Origin: Stichopus chloronotus
Lineage: Eukaryota > Echinodermata > Holothuroidea > Aspidochirotida > Stichopodidae
Reading direction: 5' to 3'
Assembly (NCBI GenBank): GCA_021234535.1
Contig: SFZH01000008.1
Location: 22,097,091-22,161,090, forward strand
DNA length: 64,000 nt
Part shown: positions 62,119 to 64,000 of the stretch, in pieces
Position numbering within the stretch: position 1 is the first letter of the stretch
Layout: each line of letters begins with the position of its first letter
Position numbers and translations under genes: made by a program
Notes under the pieces: generated by a model
Seen by the model: the letters and a program-made list of their open reading frames with translations, nothing else
Told to the model about the DNA's origin: nothing
Databases searched by the model: none

Positions 62119-64000
<1,882 letters not shown>

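Overview
This window looks like non-coding-dominated DNA from a metazoan nuclear genome. It is AT-rich and has tRNA-derived SINE DNA, LINE remnants, MITE-like inverted repeats, microsatellites, and spliced exons with GT/AG boundaries. No bacterial operon, rRNA gene, intact tRNA gene or CRISPR array is visible. The repeat style suggests a marine invertebrate, perhaps an echinoderm, but that is a guess that no single feature proves.

Only one cellular gene can be supported: the last two coding exons of a PDE6D homologue (prenyl-binding protein, PDE6 delta) on the minus strand at 62255-62150 and 57177-57096. They join in phase and match the last 62 residues of the 150-residue human protein. The 5' exons must lie beyond base 64000. 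The roughly 5-kb intron between them holds a dead LINE reverse-transcriptase fragment, a CCGGTT-rich MITE, a nuclear-receptor-motif (DR1) tandem family, a decayed 240-bp repeat, and a 65-nt sequence that looks like a cryptic or poison exon.

The rest is a catalogue of repeats of different ages. From 1 to 22.4 kb there are decayed families with inverted architecture (1-3132, 12747-13420, 13876-14086), a composite repeat present twice (3230-4560 and 15030-16620), poly-G/C tracts, microsatellites, a LINE 3' end (19996-20109) and a clean 75-bp array (21446-22414). From 23.6 to 43.3 kb there is a minus-strand SINE, a 22-bp minisatellite organised in 370-bp higher-order repeats (24492-25727), and a 17.4-kb satellite of about 210 monomers of 81-83 bp (25928-43342). 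From 43.3 to 57 kb there are further tandem families (61-bp, about 46-bp and several decayed ones) and DR1-motif repeats lying downstream of PDE6D.

The most interesting signal is the 17.4-kb satellite. Nearly every monomer carries an AP-1/Maf-type motif overlapping an 8-bp palindrome with an E-box core. The commonest variant of that motif is the C/T change expected from CpG deamination, and that change creates or destroys a perfect AP-1 site. The array also shows higher-order repeat blocks.
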